Assembly (NCBI RefSeq): GCF_000801105.2
Contig: NC_079516.1
Location: forward strand, 24,341,043-24,405,042
Direction of reading: 5' to 3'
Source: Raphanus sativus
Taxonomy: Eukaryota > Streptophyta > Magnoliopsida > Brassicales > Brassicaceae
Length of the DNA stretch: 64,000 nucleotides
The position numbers and the translations under genes are program-made. The number at the start of each line of letters is the position of its first letter. Positions within the stretch are counted from its first letter, which is position 1. Positions 37,381 through 47,913 of the stretch are shown in pieces. The notes under the pieces are model-generated. The model was not told where the DNA came from, ran no database searches, and saw only the letters and a list, made by a program, of their open reading frames with translations.

Positions 37381-39006
37381 GTACATGAGCATAAGATCTT
37401 TTATTGAGCTGATGTAGATACAATTTGATGTTGAGAGGTTTAAGGAACCTGAGAAGAAGTGAAATCAAATGATAATTTAACTTTGTTTATGGTCAAATGC
37501 TTTTGCCTGATTGTAACAAGTCAAGATGATATCTTTTCAGTTTAAGTTAACAAATTCATTTCATTTTCATTTGCATGGTAACGATAGTTATTTGGGCTGA
37601 AAGACATTCTTTGTTTTGATTCAACTCATCAAAAATCTATACTCATACCAAGAAATTGTTTTACTACTCTACCTAATCAAAAAAACTTAGTAAAATTTAG
37701 TAAAAATCATAAAAGATCAAATATTACACAAATTCAAAAGATATCTTAAAGTTACTTGATATTATTGAATTTACTTAACACATTTGAAAATTAAATAAAC
37801 ATATCTTAAAAAAGTTACTTAACAAATTTACAAAAACTAATGTAGAAGACTTTCATCAATCTGGAAACTTAAAATTTTATTTTTTTTCTAGATGACTTAC
37901 ACGGAAGTCGTTCGTCCGACGAATTACATGGAAATTGTCCAAGATAAGCAAGATTCGACCAGAATATCATAATAAAATCATGGACGCACTACAAGAAAAA
38001 AGCTATATTGTTACGAATTCTTTCGTCACAATAGAAACAATTTCGTCACAATATCGATATTGTGACGTAATTGTAACCGTTTGTACACGGTTGCAATACA
38101 ATCGTCACAATTTTTTTTGGTATCAAAAACGTAACAGTATTGTGACTTATTAAGATCGTAACAATTCCGACACAATTCGTGACGATACAAGAAGGTGACA
38201 AAACAGCCACAATTACCAACTAATAATCAAGTCACAAAACCGTCATTTTATGTGACCATTACACCGTCTCAGTTTCGTCACTCGGTCTGACGAATGATTA
38301 GTCTCCAATAGTCACAATTGAGGACTAATAGGTCGTCACTAAACAGTCTAAATTTACTACTAACTGGCAGTCTCAAATATGTTATTTATTATCACTGAAT
38401 GTTCATCCTAATTTTCTTTTAATTATATATTTATATTTTGTCTCCGATTCGTCACAGTTCTTCACTAAACGACCATCACAAATCGGTGTTAATCAGCTAC
38501 TAATTTAGATGTAAAATTTGTAGTGATTACTTTTATTAAATTAGTCACGATTTTTATATTTTTAATCTTTTAAATGACTGTTGTTAGCTATATTACAATG
38601 TGCTTTTGATATTTATTTTATCAAAAAAAAATTGAGAAAGCAAAAAATTATTAAAAATAAAAATTCCATAACATGAAATACTCATAATATATTTTAATTT
38701 CAACAACAATGAAAACTGAAAATAAATCCTAGTAATTATCATAAATAAAAGAACTAGAAACCAAAAAGAAAAACACCAAAAAAACCAAAACCAGAAATAG
38801 CACCATAAACCAAACTAATTTGTGTTGAAGCAGATCAGCTTCAAGCTGCCGTCGAAGACTCTAAAGGCACAGCTCTTTGGAGTGATCCAAGTCAAAATAT
38901 ACGACCTTGTTTTGATGTTCCTTACAATCTACAAAAGTCACATTTTACAACTTAGATATTATAGTCACATATAAAAGCAATAAAAACAATGTTCAGAACT
39001 AAGAAA

Positions 39007-39219
39007 CTATACTACCATGTAAACACACAGATTTAAGCGCAAACAAATTAAAAGTAACACAAAAGTTTGAGATCTTACCTTAGAATAGATTTCATTTTCC
39101 TCATTATGGGTGAGATTTTCTTTCGTCAAATCCTCTCCATTAGAAGATTCAATTTCTGACAAGCGTTCTTGAACATATTCATCACATTTCTCTGCAATTA
39201 TTCGGACTCTCAACATCAT
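39007..39219 (-). pseudogene. CACTA-encoded Transposase_24 (Ptta/En/Spm)-like fragment
   Basis: The 70-codon frame reads EKCDEYVQERLSEIES, then NEENEIYSKV. This resembles the conserved segment of plant Ptta/En/Spm transposase-associated proteins (Q-E-x-L-S-E-x-E...D-E-I-Y-x-K-V-V-G); the following splice-like KVRSQT suggests the exon ends there (AAG|GTAAGATC). The remainder of the protein is absent. Confidence 0.55.
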
Positions 39220-39869
39220 AAATTATTAAAAGTGCTTCTCATTATTCTCAAGCGGTGCACTCAGTATACATATCTTAGTCCTACCTAAATGACAAGAATA
39301 TAAAACAATCAACTTCTCTTTTAATAATTAATAGTTATCGAAATTGTTTCAGAAGTGGTCTATTATAGTTATCTAACGGCACAATTCTAAAGAACCTTAA
39401 TTAATTAGATCCAAAGATTATAAAGTTAATTAAGAAATTGGTGAAGCACAAGAATCAAAGCAACCATTGATAAAGACTCAGCAATCTTTCAACCTATTCG
39501 ATTTTGATGATATATTGCATACATGTAAACGATAAATAACAAGGATTAACGGTGACATAATACAAACCTTGGAACACCACTAGATTCGGCTAGAGAAAAA
39601 GTTTCAAGAGAAAAGAGAAAGTACTTTAGGGTTATAATTTTGACAGTGAATTGTGAAGCTGTTTATATATTGAGAAAAACATTAGGGTTTTTGACGGCTT
39701 AATGATATTTAATCACTAAAAAAGCCTTAATATTTAAGGTTTTTTTGGCAAAATTTATAGCGGTGTATCTTTAGAGTTTCAGAATCCCGCCTTTAATGAC
39801 CAAAGTTCCAAAGTAAAATTTTCGTATGTAGTTTTCTAATAAAATAAGTACTACTGTATTAAAAAAAGA

Positions 39870-40582
39870 ACAAAACGTTCACCTTTTAAGATGAACCTTT
39901 AAATTCACATATTTTTCCATGACTAATCAAAGTACCACATAGATAATTAAATAAAAAATATTAAATTTATTTTAAAATAACTAAAAAAATAACACCAATT
40001 TTAACAATATTGACGCCACCAACTAAACCGTAAATTTTAAATTCTAAACCATAAACCTTAAACTCAAACTCTATACCTTAAATTCAAATTGAAGACCCTA
40101 AACCCAAACCTTAAATCTTAAATCCAAACATTTTATCCTAAATCCAAATTTTAAATCCTAAACCCAAATTGTAAACCCTAAACCCAAATTTTATAGTGTC
40201 AAGCTTTAGGGTTTGTGTTTATGATTTACGGTATGGGTTTAGGGTCTATACTTTAGGTTTAGGGTTTACGATTAGGTTTAGGATCTAGTATTTGAGTTTA
40301 GGATATAGAATTTGGATTTAAGATTTACGGTTTAGGTTTAGGGTCTACGATTTGGGTTCAAGGTATAGGTTTGGGTATTTAGAGTTTAGAATTTGGGTTT
40401 AGAATTTGGATTTATGGTATAGGGTTTAGGTTTAGGATATAAGGTTTATACTTTATAATATAAAATTTACGGTTTAGTTGGCGGCGTCAGTATCGTTAAA
40501 ATTAGCGTTATTCTTTTTTTTATCAATTTAAAAATAAATTTAATAGAGGTGAATTTAAAAGTGGGTGAACCCAAATTTTGTC
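39870..40582. mobile_element. Fold-back MITE made of telomere-like degenerate repeats
   Basis: Outer arms CAAAACGTTCACC...TTTAAATTCACAT and their inverted counterpart (GGTGAATTTAAAAGTGGGTGAAC) enclose inner arms AATTTTAACAATATTGACGCC / GGCGTCAGTATCGTTAAAATT. The core is a run of CCTAAACCCAAA words that switches to TTTAGGGTTTGGG near 40195. The entire ~700 bp can fold on itself. It is nested in the CACTA element. A ~36-bp direct repeat (AATTTTCGTA.GTA..TTTTCTAATA) flanks it at 39812-39847 and 40593-40628, longer than any normal TSD. Confidence 0.7.
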
Positions 40583-40624
40583 TTTGAAAAGTATTAAATT
40601 TTTCGTACGTAATTTTCTAATAAA

Positions 40625-40819
40625 CTAATCAGAGTCTTTATCACTTAGTTCGATATCATGATTTCCATCTTCGGCCTCTGATCTAAGTTCTACTTCCTTT
40701 TCCATATACTCAAAATCTTCTGCTTGACCATGTACATGTGTTAGTGTCTCAACGTGCGCTGGATCAACGTTTTCATATTGCATTGCAGCAAAGTCTAAAT
40801 TTTTGTTGACCATGTACAT
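40625..40819 (-). pseudogene. Acidic coding scrap in CACTA with an 82-bp tandem duplication
   Basis: This 64-codon frame (VDPAHVETLTHVHGQAEDFE, then acidic ELRSEAEDG...SDKDSD and stop) probably belongs to the element's own gene. A second diverged copy of TTGACCATGTACATGTG...GGATCAAC follows at 40806, 82 bp after the first at 40724. I cannot assign a function. Confidence 0.4.
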
Positions 40820-42900
40820 GTGTTAGTGTTTCAACGTGCACTGGATCAACATTTTCTTATTTCTATCGTTATTGTAATTGGATTCTTTCTGATATGTTTT
40901 TAATGGTCGTATGTTTTCTATATATTATGATTTTTTCTGATATCATGATTTTAATTAATAATATAAACAGGAAATAGTAAAGTATATTCTATATCAGATA
41001 AGGAATATAGTTCTTAAAGATTGTTATATACGTAACATTAGCATATGTTTGTAAAAGAATTTTTCCTTTTTAAATGGTTTTTGTTATTATGTAAATATTT
41101 GTTATAAACTAAACTTGTAACCAATCATGTAATGCTTGCAACGATAAATTGTTTTATTTGGTGTTAATTAGCAACTAAATTTGAGTCACAGTTAAGTTAC
41201 AAACAGAGACTCATATTTCTGTCGCAGTTTCGTATCCACTTTGTGACGCTACATATAGTCACCATTCTGTCACGACTGTTACGTTTAATACTATAGTAAC
41301 AATTACGTATTTAGTTGTGACGAAACCTTGCAACGACTTATATCGTCACAATATTGTGACAAAATAACTACAGAATTAAGACGAAGAAACATAGTCACAA
41401 CAACGTATTAAAATCGTAACTAAATTGTGACGAAAACAGGTGGTCTCAAGATGTAGTCACAATATCTCATTTTTCTTGTAGTGACGACTTTCATGTAAGT
41501 CGTGTAAATCGTCTAGAAAAAAAATAAAATTTTAAGTTTTATTTTTCATTTGCAAAACTAACCGAAGACGACTTACATGGAAATCATCTAGATATAACAA
41601 AATATTGATTTTTTAAATTTTCTACTCGATGAATTATGTGTAAGTCGTCCAGAAAAAGTCAAATTGTTGACACAATCCGGTCAAATGCAAAACTAACTCG
41701 TTTACCGTAGATGACTTACATGGAAATCATCTCGAGACTTTTTTTAACAAACAAAGATGGACGACTTCCATGTAAGTCATCTATAAAAATACATTTAAAA
41801 GTCAGTTGAAAAACTAACTTTTGCATTGATCAGAAGACTTCCATGTAAGTCGTCTACATCCAGAAGACTTACCCAAAAGTCGTCTTGGCGAACAAATCAG
41901 AAAAAAAAAACTGATTTCATAGTTTCAAGCAGTGAAAATAACTTATTTAGTACACATAAGTCTTCTCCAAACACCCAGAATCTCAAACAAAAGTGACCTA
42001 CCAAGAATCGTAAGCTTCAACGCCTCATTAAACCATAAAAATTGAGAATCAAAATCTTGAGTTTGTTTGGATGAATATGGAGAGAAAGTGAAAGAGATGT
42101 TGTTTTTAGTTCATAAGAATTGGGAAAGAATGAGTGTAAATCGATTTGAGGTGCATTAAGATAAAATTGTTTGTTTATGGTGGTTGGTGTATTGATGACA
42201 ATGACAATCTTGTAAATACTTGAAGATGATGAGGTTGAGAGAGTTAAAATGCCATTTTCGAAAAACGAAACTAATGATATTTTCTTGAATAATGTGAACT
42301 TGTAGGGTGAATAGAGCAAAAGAAAAATCCAAAAGAGGTTAGTTTTAGGGTTGACTTTGAGTTTTGAGTTGAATTTGCAAATAGCCTTAGGATCTTTCCA
42401 ACAAATATAAAACTACATAGAACAATTTAAGTAGTCAAACAGAAAATATATATTTAAACTAAACAGATAAATAGTCTTTCTTTGTATGACATGTCTTGTA
42501 TGTCTTTGTAGGGTTTTATGCGGCTATGATAGTTTTTATATAAAAGTGGATCTTAGTTTTATTTTTCCGTAAAAGCAGCACTTACAATTGAATTTTTTTT
42601 TGAAATCTAGTTTGATGGAGTGTGGATTTACGCTATTTCATTCCTACTTCTCAGTTAATAGATTTTATTCTGAATCTCTTAGGTACGTGAAATTTTTATA
42701 GTTGTAATAGATAAGTTTGATGTTGTGTGGATTTACAATATTCAATTTAATATTATGAGTGATTATATTTTATCATGGGTTTCTCTAGTATTGCAAATAT
42801 AAAACAAATTGCATGTTCCTATGAGATAAGAACTAAATAAAATCTACCTACTAAAAAATTAGAATGGAATAGCGTAAATCCACAAGAAATAAAACTGATA

Positions 42901-43161
42901 CTCCCTCCGTTTCTTAAAGAGTGTCGTTGTGACATTTTTGACACATATTAAGAAAGTTGTTGAAATATATGTAAATTGTATTTAATTATACCTCTTTGAC
43001 CAATAGTATTTTAGATAAATAAAATTATTTATAAAATCAATGCAGTTTGCAATTAATTTTCAGCTGAAAGTTAGTATAGTTTACATTGGAATTGTAAAGT
43101 GACACTCTTTGTGTAACAAGAAAATGAGCTTAGAGTGACATTTATTATGAAACAGAGGGAG
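42901..43161. mobile_element. Stowaway MITE, TA target duplication
   Basis: Terminal repeats CTCCCTCCGTTTC / GAAACAGAGGGAG are flanked by TA on both sides (42899-42900, 43162-43163). These are the signature of Stowaway (Tc1/mariner) MITEs. It is 261 bp, non-coding, and splits the satellite sequence ACTGATATTAGAAC cleanly. Confidence 0.95.
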
Positions 43162-43186
43162 TATATTAGAACTATAAGAACAAATT

Positions 43187-43365
43187 AGTCCCAAATATAG
43201 AATTGCTAAGTTTCTAGAAATATTCATCATAAGACTGTGCTTATTTTTTGTGTTCTAGAGTAGCTAACTAGAATTCTGATCTTAGGTTATGAAGGATTAG
43301 CCCCAAATATAGAATTGCTAAGTTTCTAGAGATATTCATCATAGGATTGTGCTTATTGCTTGTGT
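43187..43365 (+). repeat. Tandem duplication with period 112
   Basis: CCAAATATAGAATTGCTAAG at 43191 recurs at 43303, followed by TTTCTAGA(A/G)ATATTCATCATA in both. The second copy is broken by the Helitron at 43373, so the duplication is older. Confidence 0.85.
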
Positions 43366-43372
43366 TCTAGAA

Positions 43373-44019
43373 TCTATCTTATTAAAACAGAAACATTCTA
43401 TTGGACCTAACATTTATTTTGTAAGTTTTTAAATTAAATACACCTTTATACTTTATAGTTAAACTTACATTAAATCATTAATGTTTCTTTCTTTATACTA
43501 CTATCTATGTTTCCAAACAATATATTTATTTCTTTATACTACTATCAATGTTTCCAAACAATATATTTTTTATATTACTATCAATGTTTCCAAACAATAC
43601 AATAATTAATCTTAGTTATGTTATATCTATCATTTTCTTTTTAAAATTTTGTAGAAACATCATAATTTCATAAATTGTAAAATAATGAACTTTAAAACTT
43701 GGAGTATAAGATTACAAATTATGAAATTATTACAATTTAAATCAAATTAGATTACATATCGGTCATCCAACAGTTCAATCGGTTAATCTCGGGGTTTAGT
43801 AATTTTTTTAATATGAATATTTTAAAAACCTAAATTGAATTGTCAGATCTCCGAATTAACCGGTATAATCACAATCGAGTTGAATTTAAAAATGCTGATT
43901 TAAATGCAAAAATATTTTAAATACACACTTTTAAAAATTACCAAAATATTTGTTAAGTTATTAATGAAATTTTTCATCGTAAAATATTCCGCGCTTCCAA
44001 AGCGCGGGTCAAGATCTAG
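43373..44019 (+). mobile_element. Non-autonomous Helitron, 647 bp
   Basis: The 5' end is TCTATCTTATTAAAACAG preceded by A. The 3' end has a strong hairpin CCGCGCTTccaAAGCGCGG then GTCAAGATCTAG, followed by host T. Both termini fit crucifer Helitrons closely. No helicase is encoded. Confidence 0.9.
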
Positions 44020-44408
44020 TAACTAACTAAAACCCTGATCACTAATACGATGGAATGGAATAGCGTAAATCCAAAAGGAAATAAACTGGATGTCAATAGT
44101 TTTTCATATATATGTTTTGGCTTTCTATGAAATAAACCTAATTAGATCTATATTTTCATAAAAGAATTCCAGCACCCCTTTAAACCTTAGACGGAAAACG
44201 CGTCATAAAAGATAAGAAAATTAATTTCTCTATGTTAAGTATGTGTTTTTCATTTTGACTACCTAGATTGTTCTGGGTAGTTTTATATTTGTTGGAAAGA
44301 CTCCATACTGATCATTTAATATCAGTATATATACTACATCCATAAGGAAGGACAATTTTCTCCTTTAATATAAGTCATAGTGTGATACACATTATCTATA
44401 ATGTAATG

Positions 44409-44680
44409 ACATCTCCAATGGTACACTATAATTTTCTTTATATTCCACTGTAAAAAAGATTACATCTATTATAAAGTTGAATTTGCTCCAATTGTTAGTC
44501 TATGATAGGGTTACTATATAATATAGTGCAATATAGAGGAATGTTATCATTTTAATCTATGTTTGAGTACAAAACCAATATTCTTCTATATTTTACTCTA
44601 TTATAGAGTAAACCATTGGAGCAAATTTAAATCTATAATATAAAATATATAAAAATTTATAGAATACTATTGGAGATGGT
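44409..44680. mobile_element. MITE with CATCTCCAATGG termini
   Basis: ACATCTCCAATGGTACACTA on the left pairs with ACCATCTCCAATAGTATTCT read from the right, and similarity continues inward (TTGCTCCAAT on both arms). It is about 270 bp and non-coding. The target duplication is not clear, so superfamily is unassigned. Confidence 0.7.
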
Positions 44681-45118
44681 CTAAGGTTGGAATATGTAAA
44701 ACCATTTTTGGATGTTCTATTATATAGCATGTGGAGTATAATATTTTTTTTATCCTAGCTTATATATGAAAATTCTTGCAGCACTGTAATTAGAGGATGA
44801 GGTGGAGAAAGAGACTGGAAACTTGATCGTGTTCTTTTTGGTTCTAAGATTCATAAATTTCAAACCCTAAATTTTAATGAAGATAACAAAAGGTAGGTAG
44901 AAGAGAACAACAAAGAAGAAAATCACTACAAGAAAATATTAAAAAACATTAGTCAATAATTTAACCTCTTCATATTGATCAAAATTTATTTTAAACAATG
45001 TTTTAGTTCAGAAACGATGATCTGCTTTCAATTTCCCGTGTATATTTGATGAAAATACTCAGAGTTGGGTGTAAAAAAAAAGGAAATACCCACAATCATA
45101 ATTATTTATATAAATTTT

Positions 45119-46349
45119 CAATGAAAAGAGAGTAACTATTAATGTTTTTAATGAATAGATATTAGAGGACCAATAAAACATTTTCTAAAAATATAAAAAA
45201 TGTCAAAAGCGATATATCTAATCAAACCGGTAATACATATATTGATAATAGAGGACAAGAATAGGATCATTCCAACAAATATAAAACTACCTAAAACAAT
45301 TAAACTAGTCAAACAGAAAATTTATACTTAACATAAAAGATTAATAGTCTTATCTTTGAATGACATGTGTCATCTGTTCTTATAGGGTTTTAAGGGGCTG
45401 TGGTATTTCTTATATAAATATGGAGCTTAGGTTTATTTTAGTTAAAAAGCAGCACATACAAGTGAAAAGCTTTTGAGATCTAGTTTTATGTATTGTGTTT
45501 TTTCTATTCCATCAAACTTATCAGAGATTAGATTTTATTATGAATCTCGTAGGTACATATGCTTTTTATAGTTGTAATAGATAAGTTTGATGTTTTTGGG
45601 TTTTACACAATTCTATTTAATTTTATTGGTGATTATATTTTATAATGTTATACTCTCATATTGGAACTAAAAAACAAATTGCTTGTTCCTATGATATTAG
45701 AACAGAATAAAATCTGATCACTTAAAAGATTGAATGGAATAGCATAAATCCACACGATATCAAACTGATCGATTAGAAATATAAAAACAAATTGCACATT
45801 ACTACATGATTCAGTATGAAATCTAATCATTGATAAGATTGAATAGAATAGCATATATTCACAAGACATCGAACTGGATGTCAATCGTTTTTCATTTATA
45901 TGTGCTGGTTTACTAAAATAAACATAAGATCCATATTTGTATAAACTTTACTAACACCCCTTAAAATCTTAGAAGGACGGACATAAGGCGTCATTCAAAG
46001 TTAAGACAATTAATTTCTTTATGTTTTTAATTTCTTTATGTTAAGACTTATTTTTTATTTTGACTACCTAAATTTTTTGGGGTAGTTTATATCTGTTACA
46101 AAAAGCATATATGAACATCTAATATCAGTTTATGTATTACCTATTTGACTCAATAAGTATTTTGGTGTTGATTATTCCAATTTTTTTTTAAATTAAAGGT
46201 TAGTATATATTTTAATGCAATTAAAAAAATATATAATTAAATACTCTTACTAAGAGAATGTTAATTATGTGGTGTACCAACAAGAATATAAAATGTATTT
46301 TAAACTGAAGGTTTTTATATAATTTATATAAATTCTAAATTACATTTAA
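45119..46349. repeat. Palindromic satellite unit 4 (best reference copy)
   Basis: This uninterrupted monomer of about 1231 bp has arm anchors at 45412 (TTATATAAATATGG) and 45931 (CCATATTTGTATAAA), equidistant (about 260 bp) from a centre near 45675 where GGAAC and GTTCC flank a ~20-nt loop. Within each arm a ~105-bp sub-repeat occurs twice, in mirror orientation. The spacer carries TATGTGGTGTACCAACAAG. Confidence 0.9.
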
Positions 46350-47548
46350 AATGAAAAAGTAATTATTAATATTTTTCATGAATTGATATTAGATGACAAA
46401 TAAAAAAAATTCCAAAAATGTAAAAAAAAAGTCAAGAGCGATATAGCTAGTCAATCGGTAATACATTTATTGATAATAGAGGACCAGAATAGGATCATAT
46501 CAAAAATTATAAAACTACCTAAAACAATTTAAGTAGTCAACAGAAAATATATACTTAACATAAAGAGATCAATAGTCCTATCTTTGAATGACATGTCTCA
46601 TCTGTTCTTATAGGGTTTTAAGGGGCTGAGGTAATTCTTATATAAATATGGAGCTTAGATTTTTTTTAGTTAAAAAGCAGCACATGGAAGTGAAAAACGT
46701 TTGAGATCTAGTTTTATGTATTGTGTTTTTTTCCTATTCCGTCAAACCTATCAGGTATTATATTTTATTATGAATCTCATAGGTACATATGCTTTTTATA
46801 GTTTTAATTGATAAGTTTAATGTTTTGGGGGTTTACAATATTCTATTTAATTTTATTGGTGATTATATTTTATTCTGTTATACTCTCATATTGGAACTAA
46901 AAAAACAAATTGCTTGTTCTTATGAGATTAGAACATAATAAAATCTAATCACTAAAAAGATTGAATGGAATAGCAAAAATCCAAACAATATTAAACTGAT
47001 CAATTAGAAATATAAAAACAAATTGCACATAACTACGTGATTCAGTATGAAATCTAATCATTGATACGATTGAATAGAATAGCGTATATCCACATGACAT
47101 AAAACTTGATGTCAATCGTTTTTCATTTATTGTGCAGGTTTTCACTAAAATAAACATAAGATCCATATTTGTATAAAAATTTCCAACACCCCTTAGAACC
47201 TTAGAAGGATGGACGATAAGGTGTCATTCAAAGATAAGACAATTAATTTCTTTATGTTAAGTCTTATTTTTTATCTTGAGTACTTAAATTGTTTTGGGTA
47301 GTTTTTATATGTTACAAAGAGCATATACAAACATCTAATATCATTTTATGTATTACCTGTTTTGGTGTTGATTATTCCAATTTTTTAAAATTAAAGGTTA
47401 GTTTAGATTTTTATGCAATTTTTAAAAAATTATAATTAAATACTCTTACTAAGAGAAAGTAAATTATGTGGTGTACCAACAAGAATATAAAATGAATTTT
47501 AAACTGAAAGTTTTTAACTATGTTATATAAATTTTCAATTACATTTAA
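46350..47548. repeat. Palindromic satellite unit 5
   Basis: Intact monomer of about 1199 bp, with arm anchors at 46639 and 47163 and the same mirror sub-repeats. Small ORFs on the minus strand (46945-47166) are shared by several units and reflect repeat sequence only. Confidence 0.9.
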
Positions 47549-47781
47549 AATGAAAAAAGGTAACTATTAATATTTTTCATGAATTGATATTAGAGGATAA
47601 ATAAAAAAAATTCCAAAAAATATTAAAAAAAGGTCAAGAGAGATATCACTGGTCAACCGGTAATACATTTAATGATAATAGAGGACCAGAACGATGCCAA
47701 AAAAAAGAGGACCAGAATAGGATCATTTCAACAAATATAAAATTACTCTAACAATTTATGTAGTCAAACAGAAAATATATA
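47549..47781. repeat. Palindromic satellite unit 6, left piece
   Basis: It starts at the shared GGTAACTATTAAT and is broken at GAAAATATATA by the E2F-site element. The sequence CTTAACATAAAGAGATC resumes at 50631. Confidence 0.9.
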
Positions 47782-47913
47782 GGGCCTGTTTGTTTCTCCA
47801 TCTGGATGAGCCATTTGGATGAAAATGAGAGTTTTATTTGTTTAGACACTAAAAATACAATTCATTCAGATGGATCATTCGGATGACTTTTGAAAATCTA
47901 AGCTTAATTTTAA

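Larger units (their letters stand above)
37987..41483. mobile_element. Defective CACTA (En/Spm) transposon, 3.5 kb, 3-bp TSD
   Basis: It begins CACTACAAGAAAAAAGC and ends TTTTTCTTGTAGTG, with TSD ACG at 37984-37986 and 41484-41486. The first and last ~400 bp are packed with subterminal repeats of the form TATTGTGACG/CGTCACAATA, the type bound by CACTA transposition proteins. The interior holds two minus-strand coding scraps (39007-39219 and 40625-40819) and a fold-back element. No TNPD-like transposase is present, so it is non-autonomous. It sits inside MULE-2. Confidence 0.95.
33895..42387. mobile_element. MULE-2: composite MULE carrying a gene fragment and nested transposons
   Basis: It is flanked by a perfect 9-bp TSD TAGGATCTT (33886-33894 and 42388-42396). 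Left end GGGGGATTTTCCAAATATGA and right end (reverse complement) AGGCTATTTGCAAATTCAAC align over CAAAT..ACTCAAAACT. Outer parts match MULE-1 (for example 42010-42370 with 30980-31340). Its motif has drifted to GACGACTT/AAGTCGTC (34495-34640, 41560-41880). Total length is 8.5 kb, of which 3.5 kb is a later CACTA insertion and 0.7 kb a hAT MITE. The interior 34800-37560 replaces MULE-1's interior and includes an LSM5-like fragment, making this a Pack-MULE-like element. No transposase was found. Confidence 0.8.
42397..45118. repeat. Palindromic satellite unit 3, right piece, heavily interrupted
   Basis: It continues the monomer broken by MULE-2. The left arm has TTTTATATAAAAGTGG (42537) and the right arm CTATATTTTCATAAAA (44150). 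It is interrupted by a Stowaway MITE (42901-43161), a 112-bp local duplication (43187-43365), a Helitron (43373-44019) and a MITE (44409-44680). The tail 44690-45110 carries extra DNA shared with 27150-27330. Confidence 0.8.

Noticed and set aside
37174..37407. 77-codon ORF rich in FGSG/IGFG
   Set aside because: It arises from CGGTTCGGGTTCGG repeats in the hAT MITE and runs across its end.
40020..40450. Interstitial telomere array
   Set aside because: The CCTAAACCC/GGGTTTAGG words are degenerate and switch orientation in the middle of an inverted-repeat element, so it is a fold-back transposon rather than a telomere fusion.
45648..45884. Similar minus-strand ORFs in several satellite units (also 46945-47166)
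   Set aside because: They are shared only because the units are repeats; they differ in frame and length between units and have no recognisable domain.
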